A stretch of 53,066 nucleotides of DNA from Gonium pectorale. Its lineage: Eukaryota > Chlorophyta > Chlorophyceae > Chlamydomonadales > Volvocaceae. Below the pieces are notes generated by a model. That model saw only the letters and a program-made list of their open reading frames with translations, was not told the origin of the DNA and searched no databases. Where the stretch lies: assembly GCA_001584585.1 (NCBI GenBank), contig LSYV01000002.1:4611958-4665023 (forward strand). Direction: 5' to 3'. Below, one piece after another: positions 35,301 to 47,100 of the stretch. How positions within the stretch are numbered: position 1 is the stretch's first letter; each line of letters starts with the position of its first letter. Position numbers and translations under genes: made by a program.

Positions 35301-36739
35301 TTTTCCCAACGAGCCACCTTCTTGGACGACCGGTCATGGGGCTGCTCTGCTGCAGGCCGCCTTCCCCTTCTTCCGCGACACCTCCTCCCCGGACACGGCT
35401 CCCGCCTCGCTGGTCAAGTACTTCGACGACACCCGCGTTGAGACGTTGCTTACCGTGTACGACGCCAAAAGCGGCGGCCAGTTGGCGGAGACGCTGAGCG
35501 AGGCCTACAGTGCCATCAAGCGATTCCTCCGTGAGGCGTCCGGAGCCGCGCCTGCGCCAGGTTAGTGCCTCGTTCTACCGGTGTAATAGTGGCCGCCTCC
35601 TGTTACACTTCCAGTGGTGTGTGGCCATGAGAGATGGGCGTCTTTGTACATGGCCGTTGCCATTGTCACTCGAGCTGTGCAGACGGCATTCTAGTAGGCG
35701 GCGGCTAGGTATTGCGTCCTTACATCGTTTTGCGGCGCTTCTACCGCCAGGGCAACAATGTATATCTATTCGCATTTACAATATGTTGCGTCCTCCTAGG
35801 CGAGGAGGTCGGCGCCGCTGCGGAGCTTGCCGTTGCCAACCGGCAGAGAATGTTCCGCATTATTGCCGGCGGCGGCGCCCTGGTGGCGGCTGTGGTCATG
35901 GGGCTTCTCTCGCCGCCGGGACAGCGGCTGCTGGGGCGAGGTGACGGCGCACAGATGGCGGTCGCGGCGCAGCGGGCCGCCTTCCAGCCTACCACCGTCT
36001 CGGCTGAGGAGTTCGATGCGGTTGTGGCGAAGCGCCTGCTGGAGCGCTGGCAGGTAGGCTTACTGCCTTTTACCGGAATCCATCCAGAACCTTTCCTGAC
36101 GGCCAACTTACTGTCTGTGCCTAGCACGAAAAATCAGATAGTAGGAACGAATACGCCGCACTGCTCATGCAGGCCATCTGCACCCTTTTGGATGTGTTCA
36201 GTACTGTCCTTGCCCTGATCCCACACCCCACCAGGCTGCCAAGGCGCTGGCGCTGGGCCCCTACCGCTTCACCGATCAACTGGACGTGCTGCTGGCGGAG
36301 CCGCTGCTTAGTGAGACGCTGGACAAGGTTGCTACGCTGCGCAGCCACGGAGCGCACATGCGCTTCAAGCTGCTGCGCCTCGAGGTGCGGCCCGCGCCGC
36401 GCACACTCCTTCATCAGGCCACGCCGTCTCCGGCCTCTTGCTTGATCCGTGTGCCGCGCACCTGCCTGTGGCATGCTTTCCGCTAGCCCTCGTCTCCGGC
36501 GCTGACACCCAACTGAACTGCAGGTGCTGAGCATCAAGCACGTGAACAGCAAGGCGGGCCCAACGGTGCGCGTCAACGCGCTGCTGGAGGACACGGCGGA
36601 TCTGCACAACGATTCCGACGGCAAGCAGGTCAACACGTGTCGCCGCACGTACGACGCCGAGTACATGGTGATGCAGGGCAAAGATGGCACCTGGCGCATC
36701 GCCAGCACCAACATGGTTGAGCGAGAGAGCAGGAAGTGA
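32303..36739 (+). CDS. ARC6/PARC6-like chloroplast division protein
   Basis: Thirteen exons (32303-32491, 32616-32731, 32793-32913, 33082-33234, 33452-33589, 33762-34084, 34400-34502, 34644-34774, 34928-35066, 35356-35560, 35800-36053, 36235-36384, 36524-36739) join in frame to 745 codons plus TGA. The basic, Ala/Arg-rich N-terminus suggests a transit peptide. A J-like segment lacking HPD (LLGLRRSDLIKDSELNTVYE) is followed by LPLDLLPGALALMTEVGQCQ and helical repeats (GCNYLEAALQHLETAGEPSL), as in ARC6. One TM segment lies at about 559-576 (IIAGGGAL-VAAVVMGLL). The last about 140 residues form the ARC6-like intermembrane-space domain (TYDAEYMVMQGKDGTWRIAS). In plants ARC6 sits in the inner envelope, anchors FtsZ on the stromal side and binds PDV2 between the membranes. 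ARC6 and PARC6 cannot be told apart with certainty here. Two introns use GC donors. Confidence 0.87.
33235..33451 (+). other. GC-AG intron in the ARC6-like gene (first)
   Basis: Donor CAG|GCAAGT, acceptor TTCACAG. The nearby GTGAGC would leave the frame wrong for LAQGCNYLEAAL, so GC is required. Confidence 0.75.
35067..35355 (+). other. GC-AG intron in the ARC6-like gene (second)
   Basis: Donor CAG|GCAAGT after TERWLSQ, acceptor CTGCTGCAG before AAFPFFRDTSS. No GT donor near the end of the exon keeps the frame. Confidence 0.75.
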
Positions 36740-38673
36740 GGAGCCCCGCCAGGCTGGAAGGCTGGACGACAGAGCCGTACCCTGCCGGTAGGCGCGGGCA
36801 TGACGTACCACGTTGGCAGGGAGATGAATGAGTGCAGCGCTTTGTGCAGGTCTTGCGGTTGTACAGGTGACCAAGTTCTTGGCCAGGTGTAAGATGCTGA
36901 ACGCAGGGATGTAGTGTGGTATGAAGCATCTGGACTGAAACAGCATCGTCACAGTGCAGGATCAGGCTTAGAAGCGCAGCTTAACGGAGGTCCTTAGCTA
37001 TAGCATAACGTGCGGTGGTGCCGCCTCCACGCTTGAGCAATGGATAACGTGCTCAGCATGTAAATCAGCCCGAAGCGGAATAATGCGCGCGACAGGCGCT
37101 TGCTTTACGTGGAGTTATGTGGATTGGTCGGGATAGGCCGAACGTACCCTGCTTGTTTAATTACTATTACTACCGTATCTTGTGTTGACGTTGCATGTAC
37201 AGCAAATGACCTGTATGTGACTTTTGTTACATTGCAATCTACTGGTGGCAGGTCGCCTACTTGAGTGCTTGCAAAGCGCCGGTGACGGCCGGTTTAATTG
37301 CGCTCCTGTGTCCAGTTCGGCAGCCGAGAGAGTCTATGCATGTGCGACGGCGTGCTCAAGTCAACGGGCAATCATAAGCAGCAAGTCACCTGTTACCTTG
37401 CTCGGCTGTATGTTCACAGCACGTTGCATCCTGTCGTAAGCACATGTACGAACACGTTACAAGTACCGACAGTACCATATCCTCACGGGTCGGCAGCATC
37501 CCACACGAGCGGTAAAACAGAGTTGGGTATGTACGGTGCACATCCTTTTATGTACAAGCTTCTGCCGTTGCCGGTGCCCTCTTGGGTGAAGGACGGGCGA
37601 GACGCCCGTCTGCAACCCTGCCCCTCCTCGTAAATACCAACGCAATTACGCCCAATACATCTGAAGCTGAGCCGCTCCTAATATATATACAGCTTGGTCA
37701 CGAGTCGCCTCCTTATCCCGCCTCACCGGGCCACTTGCAGGTCTTTCGTCAACACATACATGACACGATGACGCGGTGTTCTGCACAGGGTTGACGGCAA
37801 ATACCCAGCGGTAGGAGTCCGCACCCCAAGTCCGGAATCTGCACCCCAAGGCCCAAACTTAAGTCCTGAGATTTTGGCCGCATTAGATCACACATCACAG
37901 TGCTCACAATCGGGCAGCACGCTCTCACGATGTGCACACCCAGGTAATGCGCCACATGCAGGGGTAATGTGTGTCCGCAAATGACTCGACATGCACATGT
38001 CATGTCCTCCGACCACGGAACCCCACCACATGAAGGGGATGGTCGTGTGCATCCGACAGCGCGGTGTAAGACCCCACAGGTTGTATAACACTCAGGTCGG
38101 GAGATGGGCATCAGGCCCATGCAGTCACGGTGCACTGCGTGTTGCAGGCTAACATCAATAAGAGCACAACGCCAGTCACGACAAAATGATCACATTGCTA
38201 CCGAAAGCCGTCCTAGTGCTCACTACGGTCCCGCAGAACCCATACTTTAGCAGCATGAACCCGCGTTGCCCATTTGCTGCGCTTGCAGAGTTCAATTGCT
38301 TGATACATGCAAGTGGTGGTAAAGGCACACATGAACGATCCTCCACGCAAACCCAAAGAATCGTGACGCCCCGAAGTCCTCAGTCCAGAAGCCGACTGCA
38401 AACCCATGCTAGCCCTTTCTGCGCACGCATCAGCGAGCAAACGCCAGCATCCTCAAAGGCGATAATACTGGCGGCACATAGAAGCGCAGCATCCCGTCGC
38501 GAACATGGTCGCACATAGCTGTTAGCGGGCTACCACTGGCGTAACAACAGTCGGGGAACCTCCCAACAATTCTCTGTAAGGCCATCGCTGCATGGCCCCA
38601 CACGCAAAGCTCAGTCGAGCCGCCAGCGTCAGCCAGGGCGCCGTGCCCGGGCCGCACGGATCCCCGAGGGTGC
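36740..38673. other. Convergent intergenic region, no gene seen
   Basis: About 1.9 kb between the ARC6-like and kinase genes. It has lower GC, no splice-consistent ORF and no repeat shared with the rest of the window. Confidence 0.45.
36888..36892 (+). promoter_or_regulatory. Possible TGTAA polyadenylation signal of the ARC6-like gene
   Basis: TGTAA about 150 nt beyond the stop, in a typical position. Confidence 0.4.
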
Positions 38674-41420
38674 TTACGCCGCGAACCGGCTCTTGCCCGG
38701 AGTTTTCCTGTTGCCCACGCCAACGGGCGCCGTGCTGCTCTGCCACACGGGCTTGAGCTGCGAACTGCTGCTGGGGTAGCCAACGCCCGACGGCCTGGCC
38801 AGATTGGCGGTGCACATGCTGGTGCTCCGTTGCACGATGCCCAAGTCGTCCTGCTCTGCTCCCAGCTCACACACGCTGCTGCTACGGCCCACATGCTGCA
38901 GGCTGGCAAACGATGCGACCGAAAAGGTGCTGCTGGCGCTCGCCCCGCTGTCGTTGCGCAGGTACGACCGCTCCAGGGGAACCGCCTGGTCCATGGAGCC
39001 AGCAGATGAGTCGCGGCTGGGGTATTGCGACGCCGTCAGGCGGTTGGCGGCGCCATCGCGCTCAAGGCCGGCTTCGGCCTCCGACTCGACCGACATTTGC
39101 AGCTGCGGGCCGAGGGAACTGGCATCGGAACGCGCTTGGCCCTCCAGTGGCAGGTCAAACTGCTTGCGCACCTCCTTGTCGCGCGGTGAGTCGCTGCCGG
39201 CGTCGCTGCCGCCCGGCACCGACTTGCGCTTGTACTGCACGGACAGCTTCACGTCATCCTCCTGGGGACCGGGTGGGTAGGCAGTGAGGGTCAGGCAGCC
39301 TGCAACTGACCAGCGCAGGCTCTAGGGCCAGCTCTTGGGCCGCTAACAATTCTGCAGCGCCAACCAAGCAGTCCGGTTGTTAGAAAGCTCTCTCCACGTC
39401 CGCTGATGCAATAGTGCGGGTCCAGAACACTGCATGAGGCTGATGAACATGCCTAGCCCCCATCCATACGATTTTTAGATCGTGGGACACAGTCCCGGCA
39501 CCCATACCCACCAAGTGTGCCGGCTGGCTGGGGTCATCCCCCGTGCTGAGCGCCTTCCTTGGCGACGTGGCTGGGGAGAAGTAAAGCCGGTTTGGCACCA
39601 CGCTGTTGGGCTTCAGCAGGGCCGAGCCGGTGCTCTTCGAAAGGTCCGACCTGGGGCGCCGATGAGTGAGGGGCTCAGGTCTGACATACGGGCCAGCGCC
39701 TTCGCTAACCGCCATACCACTTCAAAATGGGCTGGCGAGGCGATAACAGCGAAGTGTGTGTCACACCACTGCCCTGTGAGACCCGTGAACCTACTGACCA
39801 GCTTGTCACAAGCCAGGACTTCAGGAGGCCCGCTGTGACCACGCCGCCGGTCGCCGTAGACGGGTCAGGCACCTTCCCGCCGAAGTAGTGTCGCAGCCAC
39901 GCGTGCTGCAGCAGCTCCTCAGCGGAGGGCCGCGCTGAGGGGCTCTTGGTGAGAGCCTGGGCCACGAAGTCGCGGGCGAATTGTGATATGTGCACGGGAT
40001 AGTTGCCAACTTGGCCGTGCATGATCAGCTCGGCCGTCTCGTGCGGATCGTCAACCTCGAAAGGCGGACGCCCGCACAGTAGTTCGTACACCAGGATGCC
40101 CATGGCCCAGATGTCCACCTTCTCGTCGTACGCTTTGGCCCCATCCCCGGCGGCCACGGGAGCACCGTGTTCGGGGGCATCGTGAGTGGCCGGTATGCCG
40201 AGCACCTCCGGCGCCATGTAGTCCAGCGTCTGAGGAAGGCCAGAGGTACCAAATGCAAACAGCTGGGCCTAGCACCAAGAAGCAGGGCAGCAGAACGGGC
40301 CAGGCGGGAAATATGCGCTACACGTATTGTACAGGCAATGCACAAGCCATGGCGCATTGCTTACCCCCACGCGCTCATTCATGCGGTCCTGGAACTTATG
40401 CGCTGCGAGCCCGAAGTCGCCCAGCGCGATGACCCCGTGATCGTCCACAAATACATTCTCCGGCTTGATGTCCCGGTGTACGACATGCAGCTTGTGCAGT
40501 TGTTGGAGGACGCAGAGGAGCGGGTACACGATCTGCATGCGGCAGGCAGACGGGCGGGCGGTGCCACCAAATGTGCACACACAAATGCGTGCTGTGTGCC
40601 CGGAAGAGCGCATGTGATCCCAAGGGGAAGACGCACCTTGGTCACGACAAACTCCTCGTGTAGTGTTCCCCGGTTGCGCATGAGCAGCTGGTACAGGTCG
40701 CCCCGCATGCACGCCTCGAAGACAAGGTAAATGACGGACTTGTCCTCAAAGGCGGAGAGCAGCGCCACGACGCCCTTACACCTATGCCCCCCGGTGCAAA
40801 AGCGGGTTAAAACACAAGGGGACGTGGCGCATGGGGTCGCCGTCAAGTCACTCTCACCCCGTGTCCTTGAAGAAGCGGAGCAGGCTAATTTCCCTTCGAA
40901 CATTATTTAGCTGCCTAGCTTTCAAGCTGTCTCTGTAGTATCCCTTGATGACCACTGTTTGGCCAGTCCGCTTGCACACGGCCGACCAAACCGTAGAGTG
41001 CCTGCGCGTGCAAAAATACTGTGAAGTGCCAGCAGTTGCATTCAGGTCGTGGCTTCGTGAGCGAAATCGGCGTGCAACGACCGAAAGGGCATAGCGGCAT
41101 GCTGGTCCGTTCCCGCTCTTCGTGTCGACGCACCTTCCTTTATGTAGCTGTGTTAGCTCCCGGAAAGCGCTGATATCGCTATATTGCTGAGAGTGCGGTG
41201 AGGTGCTCGCCTCGGCGGACACAGACCTCTCCCAGCTCTGAGCCAGAGCTGCACTCTCAATAATATCTGATGTGTCCTCGTCGCGTCTCCGCCTGCATGT
41301 GGCCGCCCGGCACTGGTGAGATGCTGAAACAACAGAAGCTGCCACTCCATAGCTATGCCGCACCCGATATCTACTCTCAACGACATCCTGAGTGCATCGC
41401 TTTGTGCGAAGTGCGGACAA
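38674..41420 (-). CDS. Ser/Thr protein kinase, Aurora-like (ALK-type); 5' end unresolved
   Basis: Exons found: coding frame down to 41134, then 41001-40858, 40781-40637, 40532-40365, 40229-39799, 39650-39512, 39261-38674 (TAA). Kinase subdomains are all present: LTQLHKG(R)HSTVWSA (Gly-loop region), VVIKGYYRDSL (ATP-binding Lys), VRREISLL (helix C), LHVVHRDIKPENVFV (catalytic loop), LGDFGLA (DFG), GTLDYMAPEV (activation segment end), VDIWAMGILVYELLCGRPPF and RPSAEELLQHAWL. The C-terminal about 240 residues are Ser-rich and disordered. The layout is closest to the volvocine aurora-like kinases such as CALK, which acts in flagellar length and disassembly signalling, but orthology is not shown. 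Upstream of 41134 the frame is open to 41420 but begins only at TTG, with no in-frame ATG, so at least one 5' exon is missing. The 39799/39650 splice is the least certain. Confidence 0.82.
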
Positions 41421-41627
41421 GGGAGCAACAGAAAATCGTCGGGGTGAGGCAGTCGGTCAAGCTCGGGTGTGACGATAGTACAGATAAAGCGCGGATGCAG
41501 GATTGACCTTTGTGCAGGCTTCGCTCTGACCTCTACCCGGGGCCGTACCACCTACGGAGAGGAAACGGGACAAGCAAAGCCCGGGGACACGCGGGAGCTG
41601 TAACAAGGACTTGTGCGCAGACACACG
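41421..41627. promoter_or_regulatory. Short divergent region, kinase / Nudix
   Basis: About 200 bp between the open kinase frame and the Nudix ATG. I see no ATG on the minus strand in this stretch, so the kinase start must lie further upstream, possibly overlapping the Nudix gene, or be formed by splicing. Confidence 0.35.
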
Positions 41628-42631
41628 ATGTCCAGGCCCAAGGTTGGCGTGGGCGTCCTCGTGCTTCGCGCCACGACTGTACTCGTCGGCTGCAGGTGCG
41701 AGTGCGGGCACTTCAAGCAACCCCACCACCTTGCTGGCGCCTTGCCCCGATCAGCACACGCTTGGCCGACCAGCGCGTCTGGCGAGGTCTGGTGAAAGCA
41801 ACCCCCCTTGCCCGCCTCAGGAAGGGCTCCCACGGCAGCGGCACGTACGCGCTGCCCGGTGGGTGCTAATCATCTAGCTATCCCACTGGCTTTTGCCAAG
41901 CGCTCTGGGCTCCGTGGAAATGTTGAAGCCCACGCCACACAGCGGCCGGAAGCTTGTGCTGCACGGTTGACCCCCCTGTCCCTTGCAAGCGCAGGTGGAC
42001 ACTTAGAGATGGGTGAGAGCTTTGAGGAGTGCGCCATCAGGTGGGGATGTATGGCGCAACGCTGATAGCATTCACCACGAGGACAGTATTCCAGGGTGAT
42101 GCGTGGCTGTATTGGGACACCTGCGGCGCTCCCTTTTTGCAGGGAGGTGGAGGAAGAGACTGGCATCCAGATCGCCTCCAAACCCGAGTTTGCCTACGCT
42201 GTAAACAGCATTTTCGATGCCACCACGCACTATGTTACCGTCTTCATGCGAGCAGAAGTGCCGTTGGTAAGTGCGAGTGGCGGCACCAGGGTCGGGCAGG
42301 CAGGGGCGGCTGGCTGTGGCTACTAGCGAGCGGCGTGAAGTGCACCAGAAGAGATGATACTGGTGGACGGTTGCTGCTCTCAGGGTTTGCGTTGTCTGCG
42401 CCACTGTCCTGCTCGGGTCCTGCATGCTTACAGCGTTGTACAGCGCTCGTCGGCACGGGGCGGAACACGTGCTCCTTTCCTGCCATCTGAGTCTGCTCGC
42501 AGGACACGGAGGCTAAGCTGATGGAGCCTGACAAGTGCGAGGGATGGCAGTGGGTGGAGTGGGACGCCCTCCCCGAGCCGCTTTTCCTGCCGCTTCAGGC
42601 ACTTAAGGACAGCCCTTATCGACCATTCTGA
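41628..42631 (+). CDS. Nudix hydrolase, NUDX1/NUDT15-like
   Basis: Five exons (41628-41695, 41821-41858, 41995-42040, 42143-42266, 42503-42631) join in frame to 134 codons plus TGA, the usual length for small plant NUDX1 enzymes. It starts MSRPKVGVGVLVLR. The Nudix box GX5EX7REUXEEXGU is intact and assembled across three exons: GGHLEMGESFEECAIREVEE then ETGI. The C-terminal MEPDKCEGWQWVEWDALPEP matches the plant NUDX1 group. The box binds Mg2+ and positions the water that cleaves a nucleoside diphosphate-X substrate. NUDX1 relatives act on oxidised nucleotides or prenyl diphosphates, so the substrate is left open. The frame stays open for about 70 codons after the TGA. Confidence 0.9.
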
Positions 42632-44134
42632 TGCTATTACGCAGCTCGGGACAGTAGAGACGATTATATTGACTACCGGTATGGCCGCATCAGGCCGAGG
42701 CCGCCTGGTCTTGCGGGTAGCAGCTCGAGCCTCGAGGTCCAGTCGGAGGCTGTGTTAAGCCCTTTGGCAGATGGCGGCGCAGGGACAGGTACGCTTCCGT
42801 ACGCGCCCCCGTCGCATTTTGCCTGGGTATTAACAACCGAGAAAAAGTGTTGAGTATGGCCTTGGGATGTCTACCTTGTGAAGGGGCCGGACATATCAGT
42901 CAACAAGCCTTGGACGGCGCCTTCTAGGCCTTACAACACTGCCTATGTATCGTACGGCTCCTGCTCGGCGCATGTTGCTCGGCGCATGTTATTTGTTGAA
43001 AAGGAAAACGCATGTTATGTGTGTTGCGTACATGTCGGTGGCTACTGCGAGGGGAGCTGAAGTAGGAACAGCTCTGCCAAGAGCGAAGAGCGCAGGCAAG
43101 CAGCAAGTGCGTGATATCAGTACGAAATGTATACAGTAAGCGTTCGGGCGGGCATGATGCGCTGTAGGTGCATGGGTCTATGCAAATGTCTACAGACCGG
43201 CTTATGCTACCTAGTCGCGTACGGCATGTACTACTGGCGGTGCATTCATGTCCTTGCCAACTGATCCAGTCGCGCGTTAGGCTAGGTGCGGGATACCAGA
43301 AGTATGATGTTTGACAATTTGAGGCCAGGGTAGTGAAGAGAGAGAGGGAGGCCAGGGTAGTATACTGGTAACTGCCAGAACTGCGGGACGCGCAACGGCC
43401 ATCTGCATGACGATTGCAAGTCCAGACGCGCACAGGCATGATGGCAGTCGGGCCATCCAGGTACACGCAACCCCACTACACGGCACCGGCGCTCCTGGCG
43501 CCAGCCTGTGCTTGGCTTGCGGCTTAATACACAGGTGGTAAATAAGCGTGTGCTAGGAGACTTACCACCAGCGCTGTATCGCATCATGCCCTATCTCTTT
43601 GTGCAACAACTGAAAGCAGAGAACAATGCAACAGGGGCTACTCCGCGGTCCGTGTTTAGGGGCAGATGCACACGCAATCAGGTCCCTCACTGCTGGACAC
43701 TGCCGTACGGCCGCGCCTGCAAATGTTTGCGAAACTTCAGTGGCCTTTCCCCCTTACACACACCTGTTCTATGGGAGACCCGCGCAGCACGGTCCTCAAG
43801 CCGAGGAGCCATTGGACGGGCTGGGCCTTCCGTGAATCAAACACACCGACGCAAGCGCCAGACTGAGTACACATCTTGCATGCATCTAGACCGACTGAGC
43901 CCCGTCCACTATCGAGGCTCGTCTGCTATTTAGTAAGGCCCGAACCCTGCAAGACTCACCCAAACGCCCAACGCGCACGCACAACGGGCTGCAAAGTGCC
44001 GCCATAGTGGATGCGGCCCACACCGTGCCAGGTCATCCCAAGCTTTTTGGCACGCCTGGAAAGGCTCCAGCCGTCCTGCATCAAGCTGACCGCGCGGCAC
44101 GACGTTTTCATATGGGCTGCGTTGCCGAGCCGCC
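42632..44134. other. Convergent intergenic region
   Basis: Between the Nudix gene and the RBM5-like gene. The first about 210 bp continue the Nudix frame past its stop. The rest shows no splice-consistent exon. I looked for a G-patch on the minus strand here and found none. Confidence 0.45.
43754..43758 (-). promoter_or_regulatory. Possible TGTAA polyadenylation signal of the RBM5-like gene
   Basis: TGTAA on the minus strand about 380 nt beyond the stop at 44135. Confidence 0.3.
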
Positions 44135-47100
44135 CTACTGCTGCGCCCTCTGCGCCCACTTGCCCCTATGAATGACACCCTGCACGGGACCCTGCGCGGG
44201 ACCAGACGCCAACGGCGCCTGCGCCACCTGCCCCAATGCCTGCTGCAAGGCCCCTGGCGCGCTGCCGGCGACCGCTTGCTGCTGCTTGGCCTTCTGTGCG
44301 GCCCTCTGCGCCGCCTTGTTCTTCTCCTGCAAGTCATGACGCAAAGAACCAATGTGGGGCACGAGAACATTGTACGACTAAGGGATTTAGCGCTTAGCTA
44401 CATCGCCTGGCGACGCGCCGAAAGTTCAGTGTCCCAGGAAGGATTTCGACCCGCGCAGATCGAGCCCGGACGCACAGCAGCAAACCCCAAACCCCAGGTC
44501 AGCCAACTTGCCTCTGCCAAAGCAGCCGCTGCAAGCAACCCTTGCGCGTTGAGCACCGGCGCTGCGCCGATAACCGCACCGGCGCGTTTCCCCGTCGAGC
44601 CGCTTGTCGTGGCTGCTGCTGCCGCTGCAACTGCCAGCTGCGGACCCTGTTCAGCAGCGACACTCGCGCCGCCGCCGCCCGCCGCAGATCCGCCAGCGTC
44701 CGCGTGGCTGGCGTTGCCTGCAGCTCCACCTCCCACAGCCGCGTACTGACCAGTCGCGTGGTCGTACGAGTACCACTGATTAGTCGATCGGTGGTAGTAC
44801 AGCTGCGTGTTGGCATCATAATAGTAACCACTCGCGGCGTCGTACCAATACCCGCTCGCCGGGTCGTACATGAAGCCCGCCGGCGCCTGCGACTGCGACG
44901 GTTGGGCCTGCGAGCCAGAGGCCTGTCCGGCTGCAGCGGAGCTCGGGCCGGCCTGGCCCGTCCCGGCTTCCGTCGCTGTCTGCTGTGCTGCCTGCTGGGC
45001 CGCGCCGTGAACTGCCTCGCCGTCGAGCGCCTTTGCGTCGAAGGCCTTGGGCTCCCAGCTGCTGTACGCAGACATGGCCTGGGGAGCCAGGGACGGGACC
45101 GGTGCACGAGGCAAAAGCTGGGTAGGCACTACAGAACGCAGGATCCAGGATGTTGGTGGCAGGTAATATACCAGGAGAAGCAACCGGGTACTTTTGCGCA
45201 CGCGTGACACCCAACTAGCATGGCGTTGAATGCGAGGACGAAAGACGGGTCCCCCATCATGGCAGGCATGTAAGCACCTGAGCTGCCTCCAGCGCGTCTG
45301 CGCCCGCCGCGGTGCCGGTTGGGGCCGTCCCGGCACCCCCGAACTTGTCCCGCGCGTAGCACAGCCGCATGGGCTGCGAGCCGCCGGCCGGAACTGCACC
45401 CTGCAGCAGCCCCAGCGCCCTGGCCGCCTCTCCGATGCTGAACATCTCCACAAACGCCAGCCCGCGCGGCAGCCCCGTGTACTTGTCCAGCACCAGCCGC
45501 ACGTCGCGAACGGACACGTGCGCCAGGAAAAGCGAGCGGAGGTCTTCGTCACTGCTTGGCAAGCGGCGGTTAGGGCGGTGGTTGCAGCGGGCTGGTGTGC
45601 GTTACAGGGAAGGCAAGCATGCCTAGCACGCCGCGGCTCGCCATGGGACCTGCGTACGGGCACCACGTCTAAATCTATGCCTAGGCTAAGCGCAGCAGAC
45701 CCGAGGTGCGGGCGAGTGCCGGCCAGCGCCATCGGGACGGCTACCCCCCAACGGCTCGCTCCACTGCTCACGTGACTTGTGGCTCCAGGTTTGAAACCTT
45801 CAGGATGGCGGAGGGCGCGTGCAGCTCAGCCGCTGCCCGCTGGGGGTTGGCGGGGCGGGCCGTGGAGCACTTGTGGCATTCTGTGCGCCTGCGAGCGATG
45901 CACGACACAGTGGGCTTGGTAGACGAAAGCGATAACTTATCTTCTTATTCGCTGCTAAATAACTCCGCAGTCACCAAGGACTGATACACGGACTTCCGTC
46001 CACGGGGTCTCAGCAGGCAAAGCCGGGGAACTGACACGCAGGCTGGCAGCAGCAGGCCCGACGCAAGAGCTTGCCCTCAGAGCGCGCACCTGGCGAAGTT
46101 GACGGCAGCGCACATGTCACAAATCCAGTCGGCCGCGGGGTGCGGCCCGGCCGCCGCGGGGAGGCTCTGAGCGTACTCGAGCCGCAGCATCTGGCCGCCC
46201 AGGGTCAGGCTGTACCTGCGGGTTGTGCGTGCATGCGTGCGTGCAAAGCACAGAGAGGGCAGGCCGCATCGGAGGCTGCGCAGGAGCAGAAGCCTCCAGT
46301 GATGCCTAAATGCACCCACAGGCAGACAGCACTGCGCGACGCCTTCCGCGTGCAAGCACCCAGGCACCTACAGGCCTACACATGTCAGAGCGGAAAGGAG
46401 CCTACGCAACACGTGCCGCTGCCAGGGCCCGCATAAAGCGTCGCCACAGCGACCTGCACTCGGGGCCCGTGATCTGTGCCCCGGCACGGAGTTGCACAGC
46501 TGCTGCCCATCACCGCTCAACGGCTACCCCTCCTGGCCCTACCTGGCCTTGGTCTCCATGAGCACCGCCGCGTCGGCCTCGCTGGCAAACTCCACGTACG
46601 CAGCCCCCCGCGACAGCCCCGTGGTGCGGCAGCGCACCAGCTTGACTGACTGCAGGTTGGGGAAGCCCTCGAGCAACTGCCGCAGCTCCAGCTCATCGCG
46701 GTCCTCGGGGATGTTCTGCGGGGAGACGGAGAAGGGTACAGCAGAAGGTCATGGCACCGAGGCAATCACCGGGCCTTCGCATCTCTATACCATTGGTAAT
46801 GAGGACGGCGTGAGGGAAGCGGCCGTGCAAAGGCTGCGGCCGTATGCGCCACGAATATGGAGTGATACTAGTGCGTGCGGCCCAAGGCATGGACACGGTT
46901 TGAGCATCACCTGCGCCCGACTCACACCCTTCTACCGTCCGCCATCGCGGCCCCGCCCCCCCCCCTGCATCCCACACTTCAGATCCCCATTCACAAGCTG
47001 CCGAGACAGCTGCGTGGGACAGCTCACGACGCCCCCTCCATAGCGTCTTTCGACGCTGGTGCACCCGACCTCCCTCACCCGCACGTGCACGGTGTTGCTG

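Noticed and set aside
39650..39799. Kinase join using the ATGTCAG acceptor near 39690
   Set aside because: With the phase-2 donor at 39798 it would create a TGA at the junction. The CGCCCCAG acceptor keeps the frame.
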